Shown: positions 54,321-64,000 of the stretch, piece after piece
How the letters are laid out: each line of letters begins with the position of its first letter
Numbering within the stretch: the stretch's first letter is position 1
Assembly: GCF_023159225.1 (NCBI RefSeq)
Contig: NC_063166.1
Coordinates: forward strand, 47,609,149-47,673,148
Reading direction: 5' to 3'
DNA length: 64,000 nt
From: Perognathus longimembris pacificus
Lineage: Eukaryota; Chordata; Mammalia; Rodentia; Heteromyidae
The notes under the pieces: generated by a model
What the model was told of the DNA's origin: nothing
Seen by the model: the letters and a program-made list of their open reading frames with translations, nothing else
Databases searched by the model: none
Translations under genes and position numbers: made by a program

Positions 54321-54944
54321 ATGAAAAAATCATATTAAGTGAAGTAATAGAGTATTTCTTGTTAGATTTGCTGCTAAAGAGAACTGGCCAGGTGTTTTGT
54401 TTATCTAACACTGCTTCTTTTTTTATTTTTTACTTATTTATTTATTTTTGCCAGTCCTGGGCCTTGGACTCAGGGCCTGAGCACCGTCCCTGGCTTCTTC
54501 CCCCTCAAGGCTAGCACTCTGCCACCTGAGCCACAGCGCCCCTTCTGGCCGTTTTCCATATATGTGGTGCTAGGGAATCGAACCCAGGGCTTCATGTATA
54601 TGAGGCAAGCGCTCTTGCCACTAGGCCATATCCCCAGCCCCCCTTTTCTTTTTTTTTTCTTTTTTTAGAGCAGATTATGGTTTACACAATATTGAGCAAA
54701 AAGTACAGTGAGAACCTGTATGCGTTCCACCTTGACACCCACACAGCCTTTTCCACTGTCAGCATACTGCACCGAGTGGTACACTAGTTATGCTTCATGA
54801 ACCTTCACTGACTTGGTTTTTACCTGAGTCCATAGTTTACATTAGGGCACACTCTTGGTTCTGCATACTCTATCATTTTTGTTGTCTCTGTTGATAGGAA
54901 CTTAGTACATAGCCCAAGTAGCCTTTGAATTTGCTGTGTATCCC
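54321..54944. repeat. Direct duplication, copy 1
   Basis: Apart from an A-SINE, matches 56668-57064 closely from 'aaaaaatcatatt(a/g)agtgaagtaat' through 'agagcagattatggtttaca' to 'tagcctttgaatttgct'. Confidence 0.9.
54446..54641 (-). mobile_element. A-SINE
   Basis: Present only in copy 1 of the duplication, so younger than it. Confidence 0.93.
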
Positions 54945-54946
54945 AA

Positions 54947-55480
54947 TAATAAAATGCCCTTTTGTCTCTGGTAATATTTTTTTGGTATTAGTATGAGTAC
55001 TCCAATTCTGTTTATCAATTATCTGATATATAATTTTTCTTCACTTGCTTTCAACCTGTTTGTGTCTTTGAATCTAGTTTGTATCTTAAGTAAGTAGCAT
55101 ACAGTTGAATCTTGTTTTTTTCTAAAGACCATCTTGAAATGAGGGTGTATAGTTCAGGGGTAGAATATATGTTTTACATATGCAAAGCTGTGGGTCCAAT
55201 CTTTGCACCCCTCAATTTTAATCTAGTAGTCTTGGCCTTTTAGTTGGAAAACTTATCTATTTTTTATTAAATGCAGTAACAGATACAGTTTATGCCTTCC
55301 ATTTTGTTGTTTTGTATACGTCATGTGTCTTTTGTATTCCTTAGTTCATCCAGTATTGCTTCCTTTTGTATTAAATATTTTTTATCATAACATTTTAGGT
55401 ATTTTTTCAGTTTATTTTCTATTTCTCCCCTTTTTATGTTGTTACCATCACAAACTATGTCTGCACATTTTGTGCCCATT
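54947..55480 (-). mobile_element. Ancient L1 ORF2 fragment
   Basis: 'cacttgctttcaacctgttt' and 'gtagcatacagttgaatctt' are antisense L1 endonuclease-region text. Confidence 0.7.
55140..55215 (+). mobile_element. ID monomer
   Basis: 'gggtgtatagttcaggggta ... gtgggtccaatctttgc'. Confidence 0.6.
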
Positions 55481-55637
55481 AACCTAGATTTATAGTTGAA
55501 TTGTGTAAATTATGTATTATTCGGTCTTTTAAATCAAAGAGAGAAGAAAAAGAAGCTATGTACAGTGTGTTACCAGTGTTTTCTATTTTTCCATGTGGAT
55601 TTGAGTTACTATTTAGTGTCCTTTGCTCTCAGTCTGA

Positions 55638-56530
55638 AGAAACACAGCCTCTTCAGCACAACAAATGGTGCTGGCAGAATTGGCTATTCACTTGTAGAAA
55701 ATTGAATTTGGATTCATCCATCCTGCACCAAAATCAACTCTAAATGGATCAAAGACCTGAATGTAAAATCAGATACCCTGAAAATATAGGAATAGGGGAA
55801 ACACTAGGGCTCCTTAGCACAGTTCAAAACTTTCTCAATAAAGACCCAGAAACAACAAATCAAGGAAAGGTTGGATAAATGGGATTGTATTAAACTTCAG
55901 AGCTTCTATATGGGAAAAGACATAGCTAGTAAGATAAATAGAAAGCCCACAGGTTGGGAGAAGATCTTCACTAGCTATACAACAAACAAGGGCCTCATAT
56001 CTAAAATATACTTAGAGTTCAAAATATTAAACCCCTCAAAAACAAATCCTTAAAGAAACAACCGTCCCATTAATAAGTGGGTTAAAGACTTCAGGAGAGA
56101 CTTCTCTGAATAGGAAATAAGAATGCTCAATAGACACTCAAAATCTCTGCCGTGAAAGAAATGCTCATCAAAACAACATTGAGATTTCACCTCACCCCAG
56201 TTAGAATGGCCATTATCAAGAAAATTAATAATAATGGGTGTTGGCATGGATGTGGCCAAAAGGGAATGCTAGGACACTGTTGGTGGGAATGTACACTTTG
56301 TTCAGCCACTCTGGAAAGCAGTATGGAGGTTCCTCAAAAGGCTAAGCATAGAGCTCCCCTGTGACCCAGAAATTTCACTCCTGGGCATTTACCTAAATGA
56401 CCACAAGGCCACACTAAAGCTACTAGGCCACACTAAAGCTACTAGTACAACTATGTTCATTGTAGTATTCCATAGCCAAAACATTGAATCAAACCAGATG
56501 CCCGTCAGTGGATGAATGGATCTAGAAAAG

Positions 56531-56575
<45 letters not shown>

Positions 56576-56700
56576 GCACACACACATACATACACACGAT
56601 GGAATTGTATGCTTTCACCAGAAAGAATAACCAGAAAGAATGAATTGTAAGGAAATGGAAAGACTTGGAAAAAAAATCATATTGAGTGAAGTAATCCAGT
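55638..56700 (+). mobile_element. L1 ORF2 fragment, + strand
   Basis: Translated + frames give L1 ORF2 C-terminal text with stops: a short open run near 55871-56053 (MDKWDCIKLQSFYMGKDIAS) and the Cys-rich motif at 56230-56310 (GCWHGCGQKGMLGHCWWEC). It breaks off at 56700 before the normal L1 3' end. Confidence 0.88.
56533..56571. repeat. (TA)n microsatellite
   Basis: About 19 TA units inside the L1, followed by GCACGCACAC-type repeat. Confidence 0.95.
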
Positions 56701-57064
56701 ATTTCTTGTTAGATTTGTTGCTAAAGAACTGGTCAGGGGTTTTGTTTATCTGACACTGCTTCTTCTTTTTTTTTTTTTTTTTTTAGAGCAGATTATGGTT
56801 TACACAATATTGAGCAAAAAGTACAGTGAAAACCTGTATGCACTCTACCTTGACCCCCACACATCCTTCTCCACTGTGATCATACTGCATCCAGAGTGGT
56901 ACACTTGTTATGCTTCATGAACTTGCACTTACATAATTTTTACCTGAGTCCATAGTTTACATTAGGGCTCACTCTTGGTTCTGCATACTCTATCATTTTT
57001 GTTTTCTCTGTTGATCGGAACTTACTGCATAGCCCAAGTGGCCTTTGAGTTTGCTATGTAGCCC
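56668..57064. repeat. Direct duplication, copy 2 (probable source)
   Basis: Its left end lies inside a continuous L1 ORF2, whereas copy 1 (54321) keeps only the last ~30 bp of that L1, so this copy is likely the original. Confidence 0.88.
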
Positions 57065-57135
57065 AAGCTAGCTTTGGACTCACATTCCTCCTGCCTCTAC
57101 CTCCTGAGTGCTAAGATTATAGGTGTGTACCCATC
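57010..57135 (-). mobile_element. B1-like monomer
   Basis: 'ctatgtagcccaagctagct' and 'cctgagtgctaagattatag'. Confidence 0.8.
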
Positions 57136-57303
57136 ATACTTATGGGTTTTTGACAAATGTCATAGTATCTGTAACTACTACTACAGTATCATACAGAATA
57201 GTCTGACTATCCTGAAAATCCTCTATGTTTTGACTTCTTACCTTCTCTCTAACCTTAGCAATTACTGATCTTTTTACTGATCTTTTTACTGATCTTTTAA
57301 TTT

Positions 57304-57500
57304 TTTTGGCCAGTCCTGGGCCTTGGACTCAGGGCCTGAGCACTGTCCCTGGCTTCTTCCCGCTCAAGGCTAGCACTCTGCCACTTGAGTCACAGCGCCA
57401 CTTCTGGCCGTTTTCTGTATATGTGGTGCTGGGGAATCAAACCTAGGGCCTCGTGTATCCGAGGCAGGCACTCTTGCCACTAGGCTATATCCCCAGCCCG
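57304..57500 (-). mobile_element. A-SINE, youngest subtype
   Basis: Has 'cttcccgctcaaggc' and 'tatccgaggcaggcactc'. Preceded by three copies of 'actgatcttttt'; no clean target duplication on the right. Confidence 0.92.
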
Positions 57501-57699
57501 ACCCCACAGTTTTGTCTTTTCCAGAGTTATAAAGTTGAATCATACAACATGTAGCTGTTTAGAAAATACATTTTCTTACATTACAACACAGAAGACATCT
57601 TTTCTATGCTCTCAGAAAGTGCCAGAATTTTTCTCCATTAGTAAGAAAACCATCAATTCTGTAGCACTGAACATCCAATTCATATGTTTATTTTGTTTT

Positions 57700-57840
57700 G
57701 TTTTAGATTTGGAGTGTTAATATTTTTCCCATGCTGGCCTCAGACATTCAATCCTCCTTCCTCTTCAACCTTATAAAAAGCTGAGATTACATCAGTTGAG
57801 TTCTGAGTCTACCAGAAGATGGGCACTAACTACCAAGCCC
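57700..57840 (-). mobile_element. B1-like sequence, old
   Basis: 'cccatgctggcctcagacat ... aaaagctgagattacatcag'. Confidence 0.5.
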
Positions 57841-58029
57841 CCAGTCTGTTAGCTGTTTGTCGAATTGTGTCCATTATATGTGATAGTTGCTAGTTGTGTT
57901 TCTGTTTTCAATGTGTTCTGTTACTTTAAGTATTCTTTTTGTCCTTTTCTTTCCTTTGAGGGCTCTTATGTGTATGCTGTTGTGTTCAATAATTTCTCAA
58001 AGTTTTCCCAGGCTTTTAGGCTCTTTTTC

Positions 58030-58225
58030 TTTTTTTTTTCTGGTGCCAGTTTCAGTGCTTGAACTCAGGGCTTGGGCTCTGTCCCTGAGTTCTTTTTGTT
58101 GTTGTTGTTGTTTTAACTCAATTGGAGATAAGAGGCTCACAGACTTTCCTGCCCTGACTGGCTTTGAACTAGATCCTCAGATTTTAGATTCCTAAGTAGC
58201 TAGCATTACAGGCGTGAGCCATAGG
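58030..58225 (-). mobile_element. B-SINE, part of right unit missing
   Basis: (TTG)n replaces part of the ID unit. Confidence 0.75.
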
Positions 58226-58234
58226 CACTTTGCT

Positions 58235-58330
58235 TCTCTCCCTCCCTCCTCTCTCTCTCTCTGTTTTGTTCTCTCTTCTCCCCTCCCTCCCTCCCTCTCT
58301 CCCTCTTTTCCTTCCTCTCTCTCTTTTTCA
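58235..58330. repeat. (CT)n/(CCCT)n tract
   Basis: C/T-rich simple repeat between two B-SINEs. Confidence 0.9.
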
Positions 58331-58334
58331 TTCT

Positions 58335-58515
58335 TCTGATACTGGGGCTTGAACTCAGGGTCTCTTGCTTAGCTTTTTTTGCTCAAGGCTGGCACTCTAC
58401 TACTTGAGCCACATGCAACTTCTGGATTTTTGCTAGTTAATTGAAGATAAGAGTCTCACAGACTTTTCTGCCCTGACTAGCTAGGATTACAGGCATGAGC
58501 CACCAGCACATGGCC
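58335..58515 (-). mobile_element. B-SINE with deletion in B1-like part
   Basis: Jumps from 'ttttctgccctgactag' to 'ctaggattacaggcatgagc'. Confidence 0.78.
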
Positions 58516-58624
58516 TTTTTGTCCTTCAGATATGATCATTGTAACTGACCTATCTTCTAGTTTGCTTGTTGTACTTTTCAATTTCAGGATTTCTAGTTTG
58601 TTCTTTTTTATAATTTTTATCTCA

Positions 58625-58692
58625 TTAATGGTGTTTAATGTGAGAGATGTTGCTGTCATGTACCCTACCACTTGAGCAATTCTTCCAGCCCT
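58625..58692 (-). mobile_element. ID-like fragment
   Basis: 'accctaccacttgagcaatt' core. Confidence 0.45.
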
Positions 58693-60048
58693 AGAGGTCA
58701 CCTTCTAACACTAAGCCAGACTGTTACAACTCTGCTTTAGTTTTTCTGCCTTCAGCTCCCTCTAGGACAGAATTTAAGATTTTCTTAGTTCTTTACTGAA
58801 CATGCAAACAGCCAGATGTGTGTAAATGTGTGACCTTCTAGATTTCCAGGAATATGTCAGCTTCAAATCCCTCTTCCCCAGCTTTTGCTTTTCTTTTTTT
58901 TCCTTAGTGTATTGTCTGCCACAATGGATAGCCATCATCTCAGGCTGTTGTGATGTTGCAGCATTGCACAGTCACCTCCAGATTTGTCATCTCACACAGA
59001 TTTGTGTGAGGTCAAATGGAGATGAGACTTTTAGGTAGATTTATGTAGAGCACCACTAGACAGAACAAATAAAGACAATTTCTTTGGACATGAGTCTCAG
59101 AAAGAACTCTAGCTCTGTTCTGCTTCCCTTGTCCTTGGAATGCAAGCCATTACTTTTCAACCTACTGCTGAGCTGAGGAATGAGGAAGGGATGGGGCTTG
59201 GGTGGTTTGAATATTACAGTGTTTACTGCTGTTACCCACATTCAGCTATTTTTTTTTTGTTGTTGTTGGTTTGTTTTACTTGGTTGTTCACTTGTTTGCT
59301 GCAAACCTTTGACTATTCCAGAGTTCTAAGAATGTTGACTCTGACAGCTTTTGCCAGCTTTTCTGTTGTTCTAATGCAGGTTTGAACTTTTAAAGGTCCC
59401 ATCTCCTGTTTTTAGATCACTCCCTTAGTTGGCTTTTGAATCAATAACAATATTATTTCTTAGGCTGTCTTGTTGGCTGAGTGGAGCATGCATGACCTTC
59501 TCTTTCTGGTTTTAAAAAGGGCATGCTGTGTAAGATAATCCAGACTTGTGGGTTTGTTTTTTGTTTTTTGTTTTTGGACTGGCATTAGTATAGTTTTGAT
59601 TATTTCTGGTGTTAATGTTGAAGAGACATCTAGGAGACTGAATTTCCAAGAGAGCTATACCCCTGGGCAGGTCTTCTTTGGTAGTAGTACTGTTGAGTGG
59701 ATTTTAGATGAGATAAGCAAATGCTTGGTTTTATGAAGTTTGCTGCTTTTATGAAGTTTGGGTACTTTGTGATGTGCTAAACAGGGATCATCACTGATGT
59801 GGAATGTGGACATTTCCCTGCACTGTTTAATTGGAGATCTGGTTAGTGTTAAGTGAATATGCAGGTCAACACAATTAGAGAGAGCCCAGTGCCAGCAAGA
59901 GAACACAGCTAGGGAAGGAGCCCTTGAGGTACATGGGTGAAAGGTGTCTCTAGTCTTGGGTGTTTGAATTCCTACCTAGAAGCATTTTATTAGCTCTTAG
60001 GAATTCATTTGTAAATTATTACTATTATTTCCGACCCTATAACTCTCC
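58693..60048. other. Non-repetitive intron-like block
   Basis: About 1.35 kb with no recognised repeat; open frames up to 83 codons without domains. Confidence 0.45.
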
Positions 60049-60049
60049 T

Positions 60050-60275
60050 TCCCCTAGTATTGGAGTTTGAGCTTAGAGCCTCAAGCCCATTCAGCCTTTT
60101 CACTCTTGGCTGGTATTCTACTACTTGAATAAAATTTTCAGCCCAACTCTCTGCTGGTTATTCGGAGATTGAGTCTTTAAGACTTTTCTGCCTGGGCTAG
60201 CTTCAAACTTCAATTCTCAGATCTCTGCCTCCTAAGTAGTTAGGATTACAAGCATGATCTACTGGTGCCTGGGTT
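60050..60275 (-). mobile_element. B-SINE, old
   Basis: 'cctagtattggagtttgagc' to 'aagtagttaggattacaagc'. Confidence 0.72.
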
Positions 60276-60309
60276 TAAATTTGTTCAAGATAAGCTTTTT
60301 CTTTTTTTA

Positions 60310-60500
60310 AAAAATGATAGTGGGGGTTTGAACTCAGTGTCTCATGCTTCCTAGGCAAGTGCTCTATCACTTATGCCCTTCCCTGCCCTTTTGGCTTTTA
60401 GTTTTTCAGGTAGAGTCTCACTTCCTTTTTCAGGGCTAATCTCTGATCTAGAGCTTCCCTCTTCATCTCTTGTGTAGTTGGGGATAACCCTTGTTCTCAA
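60310..60500 (-). mobile_element. ID unit followed by B1-like unit
   Basis: 'gggggtttgaactcagtgtc' ID core then 'gtagagtctcacttcctttt'. Confidence 0.5.
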
Positions 60501-60527
60501 AATAGCTCTTAAAATGGGATTATACTT

Positions 60528-60732
60528 GGGCTGGGGATATAGCCTAGTGGCAAGAGTGCCTGCCTCGGATACACAAGGCCCTAGGTTTGATTCCCCAGCA
60601 CCACATATACAGAAAACGGCCAGAAGCGGCGCTGTGGCTCAAGTGGCAGAGTGCTAGCCTTGAGCGGGAAGAAGCCAGGGACAGTGCTCAGGCCCTGAGT
60701 CCAAGGCCCAGGACTGGCCAAAAAAAAAAAAA
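60528..60732 (+). mobile_element. A-SINE, youngest subtype, intact
   Basis: Perfect 17-bp target duplication 'aaaatgggattatactt' (60511-60527 and 60733-60749) and a clean poly(A): among the most recent insertions here. Confidence 0.96.
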
Positions 60733-60856
60733 AAAATGGGATTATACTTATGTGATTTTTGTAACTGGCTTATTCATTTAGCATTATGTTTTCAAGGTTC
60801 ACTCACATTATATCATGTGCCAGAACTTTGTTCCCTTTAAAGGCTAAATGATGTTG

Positions 60857-60857
<1 letters not shown>

Positions 60858-60900
<43 letters not shown>
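60858..60900. repeat. (GT)n microsatellite
   Basis: About 21 GT units. Confidence 0.97.
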
Positions 60901-60902
<2 letters not shown>

Positions 60903-60916
60903 CAATCTTGTTTCTT

Positions 60917-60967
60917 CATTCTTCTATTGATAGGATGGACCATTTCCCTCTTATCAATAGAAGAATG
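60917..60967. repeat. Inverted repeat (16-bp perfect arms)
   Basis: Arms 60917-60932 'cattcttctattgata' and 60952-60967 are exact reverse complements, spacer 19 bp. The right arm replaces expected L1 sequence. Confidence 0.95.
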
Positions 60968-61579
60968 TGGAAAAATGTTGCTAAATGTGAACAATGCTGT
61001 AGTGGGTATTATTGTACAAATGTGTGCTTAAATCTCTGCATTGGATTGTTTGGGTATATAGCAATAGACCTAGGAAGGAGTACGATTATTGGATATATAT
61101 TTTAATTTTTAACATATTTAATTTCTTTGAGAAACTGCCAAACTTTTTCAAAGGGCTGTGCCATTTTACATTCTCATCAGTAATGAGTGGGGGTTTCGGT
61201 TTTCCTATGTCCTTACCAGCACTTGTTAATTTTTGTTTTATTGATGGTGGCCATCATAGGAGTCTGAGGTGGACCTCGTTATGGTTTTGCTTTGCGTTTC
61301 CCCAATGACTAATGATGCTGAGCAGCTTTTTATGTGCTTTAAGTCAGTATGTATATATTTTTCCAAGACGTGTCTACTTAAACCCTTGTAGGTCTTGAAT
61401 TAGGTTATTGTTTTTGTGGTGGTTGTTGTTAGAGTTCTTTGCCTATTCTGAATATTAGTTCCTTATTAGATTAAGTGTTTTGCAATTATTTTCTCCCATT
61501 GTATTCTTTGCCTTTGCTTTCTTGGTGGTATCTTTGGATGCACAAAAGTTTTTAATTTTGCTGATGTTTTATTTATCTT

Positions 61580-61800
61580 TTGTTTTGGTCTTGGTGCTTG
61601 AATTCTGGGCCTGGGCACTGTTGCTGAGCTCTTTTGCCCAAGCTTAGTGCTCTACCACTCTGAGCCACAGTGCCATTTCCTGTTTTCTGGTGTTAATTGG
61701 AAATAAGAATTGCACAGACTTTCCTGCCTTAAACTATGATCCTCAGATCTCAGCTTCCTGGGTAGCTAGGATTGCAGGTGTGAGCCACTAGCATCTGGTT
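61580..61800 (-). mobile_element. B-SINE
   Basis: 'ggtcttggtgcttgaattct' to 'gtgtgagccactagcatctgg'. Confidence 0.8.
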
Positions 61801-61889
61801 TTCTATTATTGCTTACTGGCTTAGTCTGTTTTGTACTGCTACAACAGAATGGCAGAGTCTGGGTAAGTTATAAATAAAGTAGTGGTACC

Positions 61890-61985
61890 AGCCCATTTGC
61901 CCTAGCACTCAGGGACAGATGGAAGTATCACTTGAGCCCAGGAGTTCAATGCCGGCTTGGGTAGTATAATTTCTGTCTCAAAACA
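61890..61985 (+). mobile_element. B1-like monomer
   Basis: 'atcacttgagcccaggagtt' and 'ttctgtctcaaaacagaaac', close to the ancestral 7SL-derived form. Confidence 0.7.
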
Positions 61986-62109
61986 GAAACAAAAACAGGA
62001 GATGAGAATAAATTTTTCTCACAGTGACAGTGGCTGGACAGCCTAATATCAAGGTGCCAGCAATGGGAAAGAGCCAAGAAGGGGACAAAAATCTCTCTTT
62101 CTCTCCTCC

Positions 62110-62297
62110 CCACCACCCCCAGAATCCTGAGGCTTGAGCTTGGACACTGACCCTGAGCTTTTTGTTCAAGGCTAGCACTCTACCACTTGAGCCATAGCAC
62201 CGCTTCCAGCCTTTTCTGTTTTGTGATTCTGAGGAATCGGATCCAGGGCTTCATGCATGCTAGGCAAGCACTCTATCACTAAGCCACATTCCCAGCC
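62110..62297 (-). mobile_element. A-SINE, older subtype
   Basis: 'gcatgctaggcaagcactct' 5' unit; flanks 'aaaatctct' on both sides. Confidence 0.85.
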
Positions 62298-62610
62298 CCA
62301 AAATCTCTTTTTTCTAACAAATGCATTGTCATGATAGTGACATTATCCATTCATCCAGAGCTGAGCCCTCATGATCTAAATCACCTATTAAGGATACCAT
62401 TTTTCTACACATTGCACGTGGGGACTGAGTTCCCAGTACATGAGCTTTGGGGACACATTTTAACCACAACACCTGTATTTTTGTGTCTCAACCAGAAATT
62501 ATCCAAATCCAGTATCTTGTAGCTTAACTTTATTTTCTTTTAAGAGTTTTATGGTTTTAGCCTTTAAATTTGTCTTAATGTTTTTGCTTGTTTTACTTTT
62601 TTTTTTCTTT

Positions 62611-62803
62611 TTGCCAGTCCTGGGGCTTGAACTCAGGGCCTGAGCACTGTCCCTGGCTTCTTTTTGCTCAAGGCTAGCACTTTACCACTTGAGCCACAGT
62701 GCCACTTCTGACTTTTCCTATATATGTGGTGCTGAGGAATTGAACCCAGGGCTTCATGTATGCAAAGCAAGCACTCTACCAACTAGGCCATATTCCCAGC
62801 CCC
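62611..62803 (-). mobile_element. A-SINE
   Basis: Target duplication 'ttgttttactttt' (about 62588 and 62804). Confidence 0.93.
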
Positions 62804-62804
62804 T

Positions 62805-62925
62805 TGTTTTACTTTTTGACAGACGTTACTGTGTAGCCCAGGCTGGCCTGTAATCTGAAACTCTCCTGCCTCCATCTCCCAAGTATTGGGTTTACAGCTG
62901 TGTACCACTACACCCAAGCTTTAAC
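62805..62925 (-). mobile_element. B1-like monomer
   Basis: 'tgtagcccaggctggcctgt ... tgtgtaccactacacccaag'. Confidence 0.85.
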
Positions 62926-63060
62926 CAATTTTGAATTAATTTTTGTATGATGCAAACTGAAGATCTAATTTTATGTTTTTTTTTTTTTTTCTCTAGTACT
63001 ATGTTGTTTCGATTGCTGTAGCTTTGTAGTAAATTTTGAAGGCAGCTCTCCCATTTAGTT

Positions 63061-63720
63061 CTTCAGGATAGTTCTCGGAGTATGTTTAAATCAACCCACT
63101 TTTTCCTCCTTTCTTGTTTATGCTCCCAAGAATAGCTAGAATGTGCTGGGAATGCAGTGTTGAGATGAGAGAGGAGTAGCCTGAAACAGCCTGGTCTTTG
63201 TTCATGTTTCTCTTAGAGAATGTAACATCTTGAGTTAGGGAATAACTGCCAGGAGGGCAGCCTGGGCTTTGTTCTCTTCTCCCCAGGAAGCAGGGTGTCC
63301 TTCAAGCTTTGCCCAGTGTGTCACATGCCCCTGAAGGCAGGCTGCCTTTTGGGACGCTTCAGCTGTGGTACAAAGGGAGAAATGCACAGTTATAACTTCA
63401 TCCACACTGGGCAGCTTTTCTGAGGTTTAGAGGACTGGCTCACAATGGATTTAAAGCTTCTTCTGTCTCTTGCTGCTTTACCTAACTTGTATCTGAGCGT
63501 TTTCTGATTACACATAGGTAATCAGTGGGTAATGGGTCTAAGCAGTAGCCCTGCATGCAGAGTAAGTATATGGACTCTTGTTTCTGGTTCTGTGGCATTA
63601 TCTTTGTTGTTCTTTGTGAAGTGTCCTTTCTTGGCATTGGTGATTAGTGAACTTGCTTTACACTATCTTTCTAAAGAATGGGTTTACTATTTGAGGTCAC
63701 CTAAGATATAATTTGAGTTC
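63061..63720. other. Non-repetitive intron-like block
   Basis: No repeat recognised; nothing coding identified. Confidence 0.45.
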
Positions 63721-63756
63721 TAGAATGGGTTTTTATTTATTTTTATTTTTTTATTT

Positions 63757-63960
63757 TTTGGCCAGTCCTGGGGCTTGGACTCAGGGCCTGAGCACTGTCC
63801 CTTGGCTTCTTTTTGCTCAAAGCTAGCACTCTGCCACTTGAGCCACTTGAGCCACAGCGCCACTTCTGGCCATTTTCTGTATATGTGGTGCTGGGGAATT
63901 GAACCCAGGGCCTCATGTATATGAGGCAAGCACTTTTGCCACTAGGCCATATCCCCAGTC
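63757..63960 (-). mobile_element. A-SINE with small internal duplications
   Basis: Target duplication 'tagaatgggtttttat/aa' (63721 and 63962). The copy repeats 'cacttgagc' (near 63835-63855). Confidence 0.94.
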
Positions 63961-64000
63961 CTAGAATGGGTTTTTAAATTTCTCTAAAATGCAACCAGGT

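Larger units (their letters stand above)
56785..57600 (-). mobile_element. Ancient L1 (L1M-like) 3'UTR
   Basis: 'agagcagattatggtttaca', 'catagtttacattagggctc', 'acagtatcatacagaatagt' and 'cagttttgtcttttccagag' in the order of old L1 3'UTRs read backwards. Interrupted by B1 and A-SINE. Confidence 0.78.
61810..62480 (-). mobile_element. MaLR (MST-like) LTR, antisense, split
   Basis: 'ggcttagtctgttttgtact', 'cagagtctgggtaagttata', 'agctgagccctcatgatcta' and 'gctttggggacacattttaa' match the backwards order of MST-type LTRs. Hosts a B1 unit and an A-SINE. Confidence 0.75.
60905..63060 (-). mobile_element. Ancient L1 ORF2 fragments (interrupted)
   Basis: Antisense L1 text at 60905-61575 ('gagaaactgccaaacttttt', 'ttttctcccattgtattctt'), 62510-62600 and 62930-63060 ('gaattaatttttgtatgatg'). 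Interrupted by a B-SINE, a MaLR LTR, A-SINEs and B1. Confidence 0.75.

Noticed and set aside
55871..56364. Open frames resembling a nucleic-acid enzyme with a Cys-rich motif
   Set aside because: Pieces of an L1 ORF2 C-terminus with stops, not a host gene.
58030..58515. Possible tandem duplication of a B-SINE
   Set aside because: The two copies have different deletions and different variants, so independent insertions are more likely.
63160..63430. Cys-rich reading around 'cccagtgtgtcacatgcccc' as a zinc-finger-like exon
   Set aside because: Only one CxxC pair, a short frame, and no splice sites or family match.
1..64000. CRISPR arrays, operons, phage or bacterial mobile systems
   Set aside because: No regularly spaced direct repeats with unique spacers, no dense coding, and SINE/L1/LTR content typical of a mammalian nuclear genome.

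Overview
The window is nuclear DNA of a mammal, most likely a rodent. It holds 7SL-derived B1-like SINEs, ID-type (tRNA-Ala-like) SINEs, L1 retrotransposons of many ages, MaLR-type and class I/II-like LTRs, and many microsatellites. Two SINE types dominate. Here 'A-SINE' means a dimer of two ID-like units (about 190 bp, Pol III A and B boxes at its 5' end, A-rich tail). 'B-SINE' means a B1-like left part fused to the same ID-like right unit (about 230 bp). A dimeric ID element this abundant fits a geomyoid rodent (pocket mouse, kangaroo rat or pocket gopher). That is an inference from recalled family descriptions, not a database match.

Genes: I find no convincing protein-coding host exon. The one strong gene signal is a CpG island at about 5345-6080 with three GC boxes and two good splice donors on the + strand (after 5656 and after 5803). 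It looks like the promoter and non-coding first exon of a gene I cannot name. The rest of the window would then be its long first intron. One weak exon candidate lies at about 13477-13727. L1 orientation agrees: L1 pieces upstream of the island are +, and nearly all downstream are -, the usual antisense bias inside introns.

Layout. 1-5344: old SINEs, L1 3' ends, a solo class I LTR (2323-2773) and an L2-like remnant. 5345-14640: CpG island, then SINE-rich intron with long polypyrimidine tracts (10566-11450) and a fold-back hairpin (10527-10580). 14724-22701: a structurally full-length L1 on the - strand (5'UTR, ORF1, ORF2, 3'UTR, target-site duplication), inactivated by stops and four nested A-SINEs, inserted in the 3'UTR of an older L1. 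22702-32690: older L1 ORF2 pieces and SINE clusters. 33690-34030: second LTR. 34235-37420: a MaLR LTR opened by a stack of insertions at one target (B-SINE, A-SINE, 2.3-kb L1 with further nesting). 37421-50740: mostly non-repetitive intron with scattered SINEs and a MaLR LTR. 50740-57600: ancient L1, a 5'-inverted L1 with an 18-bp target duplication, and a 0.4-kb direct duplication. 57700-64000: SINEs, ancient L1 and an antisense MaLR LTR.

No undescribed protein system was found. The most interesting content is retrotransposition by-products: SINE-L1 chimeras that appear to have moved as units, a 37-bp tailless SINE 5' fragment with its own 16-bp target duplication, repeated insertion at single targets, and two fold-back inverted repeats. 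All coordinates are by eye; SINE edges are good to about 5-10 bp and ancient L1 edges to tens of bases.
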